Source: Actinomycetota bacterium (GTDB lineage Bacteria > Actinomycetota > Actinomycetes > Nanopelagicales > Nanopelagicaceae). Taken from it: a stretch of 8,027 bases of DNA. The position numbers and the translations under genes are program-made. Numbering within the stretch: position 1 is the stretch's first letter; each line of letters begins with the position of its first letter. The DNA lies in the NCBI GenBank assembly GCA_026392815.1, contig JAPLBI010000064.1, positions 587 through 8,613 on the forward strand, read 5' to 3'. The notes under the pieces are model-generated. The model saw only the letters and a program-made list of their open reading frames with translations, did no database searches and was not told the origin of the DNA. Shown one piece after another: positions 7,533-8,027 of the stretch.

Positions 7533-8027
7533 ATGGCACGCAACGACGGAAGAAGTAATGACCAACTTCGCGAAATTAAAATCACTCGCAAGTGGTTAGA
7601 TCACGCCGAAGGTTCTGTGCTGGTTGAATTCGGAAAGACTCGAGTTCTCTGCGTCGCCTCATTTACTCCAGGCGTTCCACGTTGGTTGAAGGATTCTGGA
7701 AAAGGTTGGGTAACTTCGGAATATGCGATGTTGCCACGTGCAACTCATACTCGTTCTGATCGTGAAAGCGTTAAGGGCAAGCTCGGCGGACGCACTCAAG
7801 AAATCTCACGCCTTGTCGGTCGCTCTCTTCGTGCGATTGTTGATATGAAGGAACTTGGCGAAAATACAATTGTTATCGACTGCGATGTGTTGCAGGCAGA
7901 TGGAGGAACACGTACCGCTGCAATTACAGGAGCTTATGTTGCACTTGCCGATGCAATTTCTTGGGCGAAGGCACAAGGCCATATCAAGGCAGATTCAAAA
8001 CCGTTAAGCGATTCAGTTGCAGCGGTC
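7533..8027 (+). CDS. rph: Ribonuclease PH, N-terminal 165 residues (cut by window edge)
   Basis: This phosphorolytic 3'-to-5' exoribonuclease trims tRNA precursors in the cytoplasm as a hexamer. I translated 165 codons from ATG 7533 with no stop; the family is about 240-250 residues, so the C-terminus lies outside. Visible features are the opening [27 protein letters not shown] at about 21-34, [19 protein letters not shown] at about 61-79, [17 protein letters not shown] at about 85-101 with R87 expected in phosphate binding, and the phosphate-site [13 protein letters not shown] at about 123-135. An in-frame TAA directly before the ATG fixes the start. A GGGAAG at 7524-7529, three bases before the ATG, is at best a weak ribosome site. 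The gap to murI is 32 bases with no terminator-like hairpin. Confidence 0.93.
   Translation, partial: MARNDGRSNDQLREIKITRKWLDHAEGSVLVEFGKTRVLCVASFTPGVPRWLKDSGKGWVTSEYAMLPRATHTRSDRESVKGKLGGRTQEISRLVGRSLRAIVDMKELGENTIVIDCDVLQADGGTRTAAITGAYVALADAISWAKAQGHIKADSKPLSDSVAAV

Overview
The window looks like chromosomal core sequence from a small-genome, moderately low-GC actinobacterium. The actinobacterial markers are DUF3039, DUF2017 next to ClpS, and the Mec-CysO-CysM cysteine system. Gene order resembles the Mycobacterium tuberculosis segment clpS-DUF2017-mec-cysO-cysM-murI-rph (Rv1331 to Rv1340), but the intervening genes are missing. GC is in the mid-40s percent by eye, genes overlap or nearly touch, and several starts look leaderless. 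This would suit freshwater Nanopelagicales (acI lineage), but that placement is inference and no 16S gene is present. I see no mobile element, CRISPR array, tRNA or rRNA.

Layout. Minus strand, reading leftward from about 2203: argF (ornithine carbamoyltransferase), pntAa (NAD(P) transhydrogenase alpha part 1) and the first 35 codons of pntAb, which runs off the left edge. Plus strand from 2240: a DUF3039 protein, a secreted GH18-family protein with two C-terminal beta-sandwich-like segments, clpS, a DUF2017 gene, mec (JAMM protease), cysO (sulfur carrier ending in Gly-Gly), cysM (disrupted here), murI (glutamate racemase), and the first 165 codons of rph (RNase PH), cut by the right edge. The two gene sets diverge from a 36-bp gap at 2204-2239. 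No stretch over 300 bases lacks a gene; the largest gaps are about 20-36 bp.

Functional links. In mycobacteria, CysO carries a C-terminal thiocarboxylate, CysM joins it to O-phosphoserine to give CysO-Cys, and Mec releases cysteine. Mec and CysO are intact here. CysM has lost about 30 internal residues, including its PLP-phosphate-binding glycine loop, and is frameshifted, so the pathway is broken as written. ClpS is the N-degron adaptor of ClpAP/ClpCP. murI supplies D-glutamate for cell wall, and rph trims tRNA 3' ends.

The most notable points are the cysM lesion, an apparent loss of the Tyr-Asp motif in the GH18 domain, and a repeated start pattern: a TAnnnT-like -10 box six or seven bases before the start codon, which suggests leaderless transcripts.
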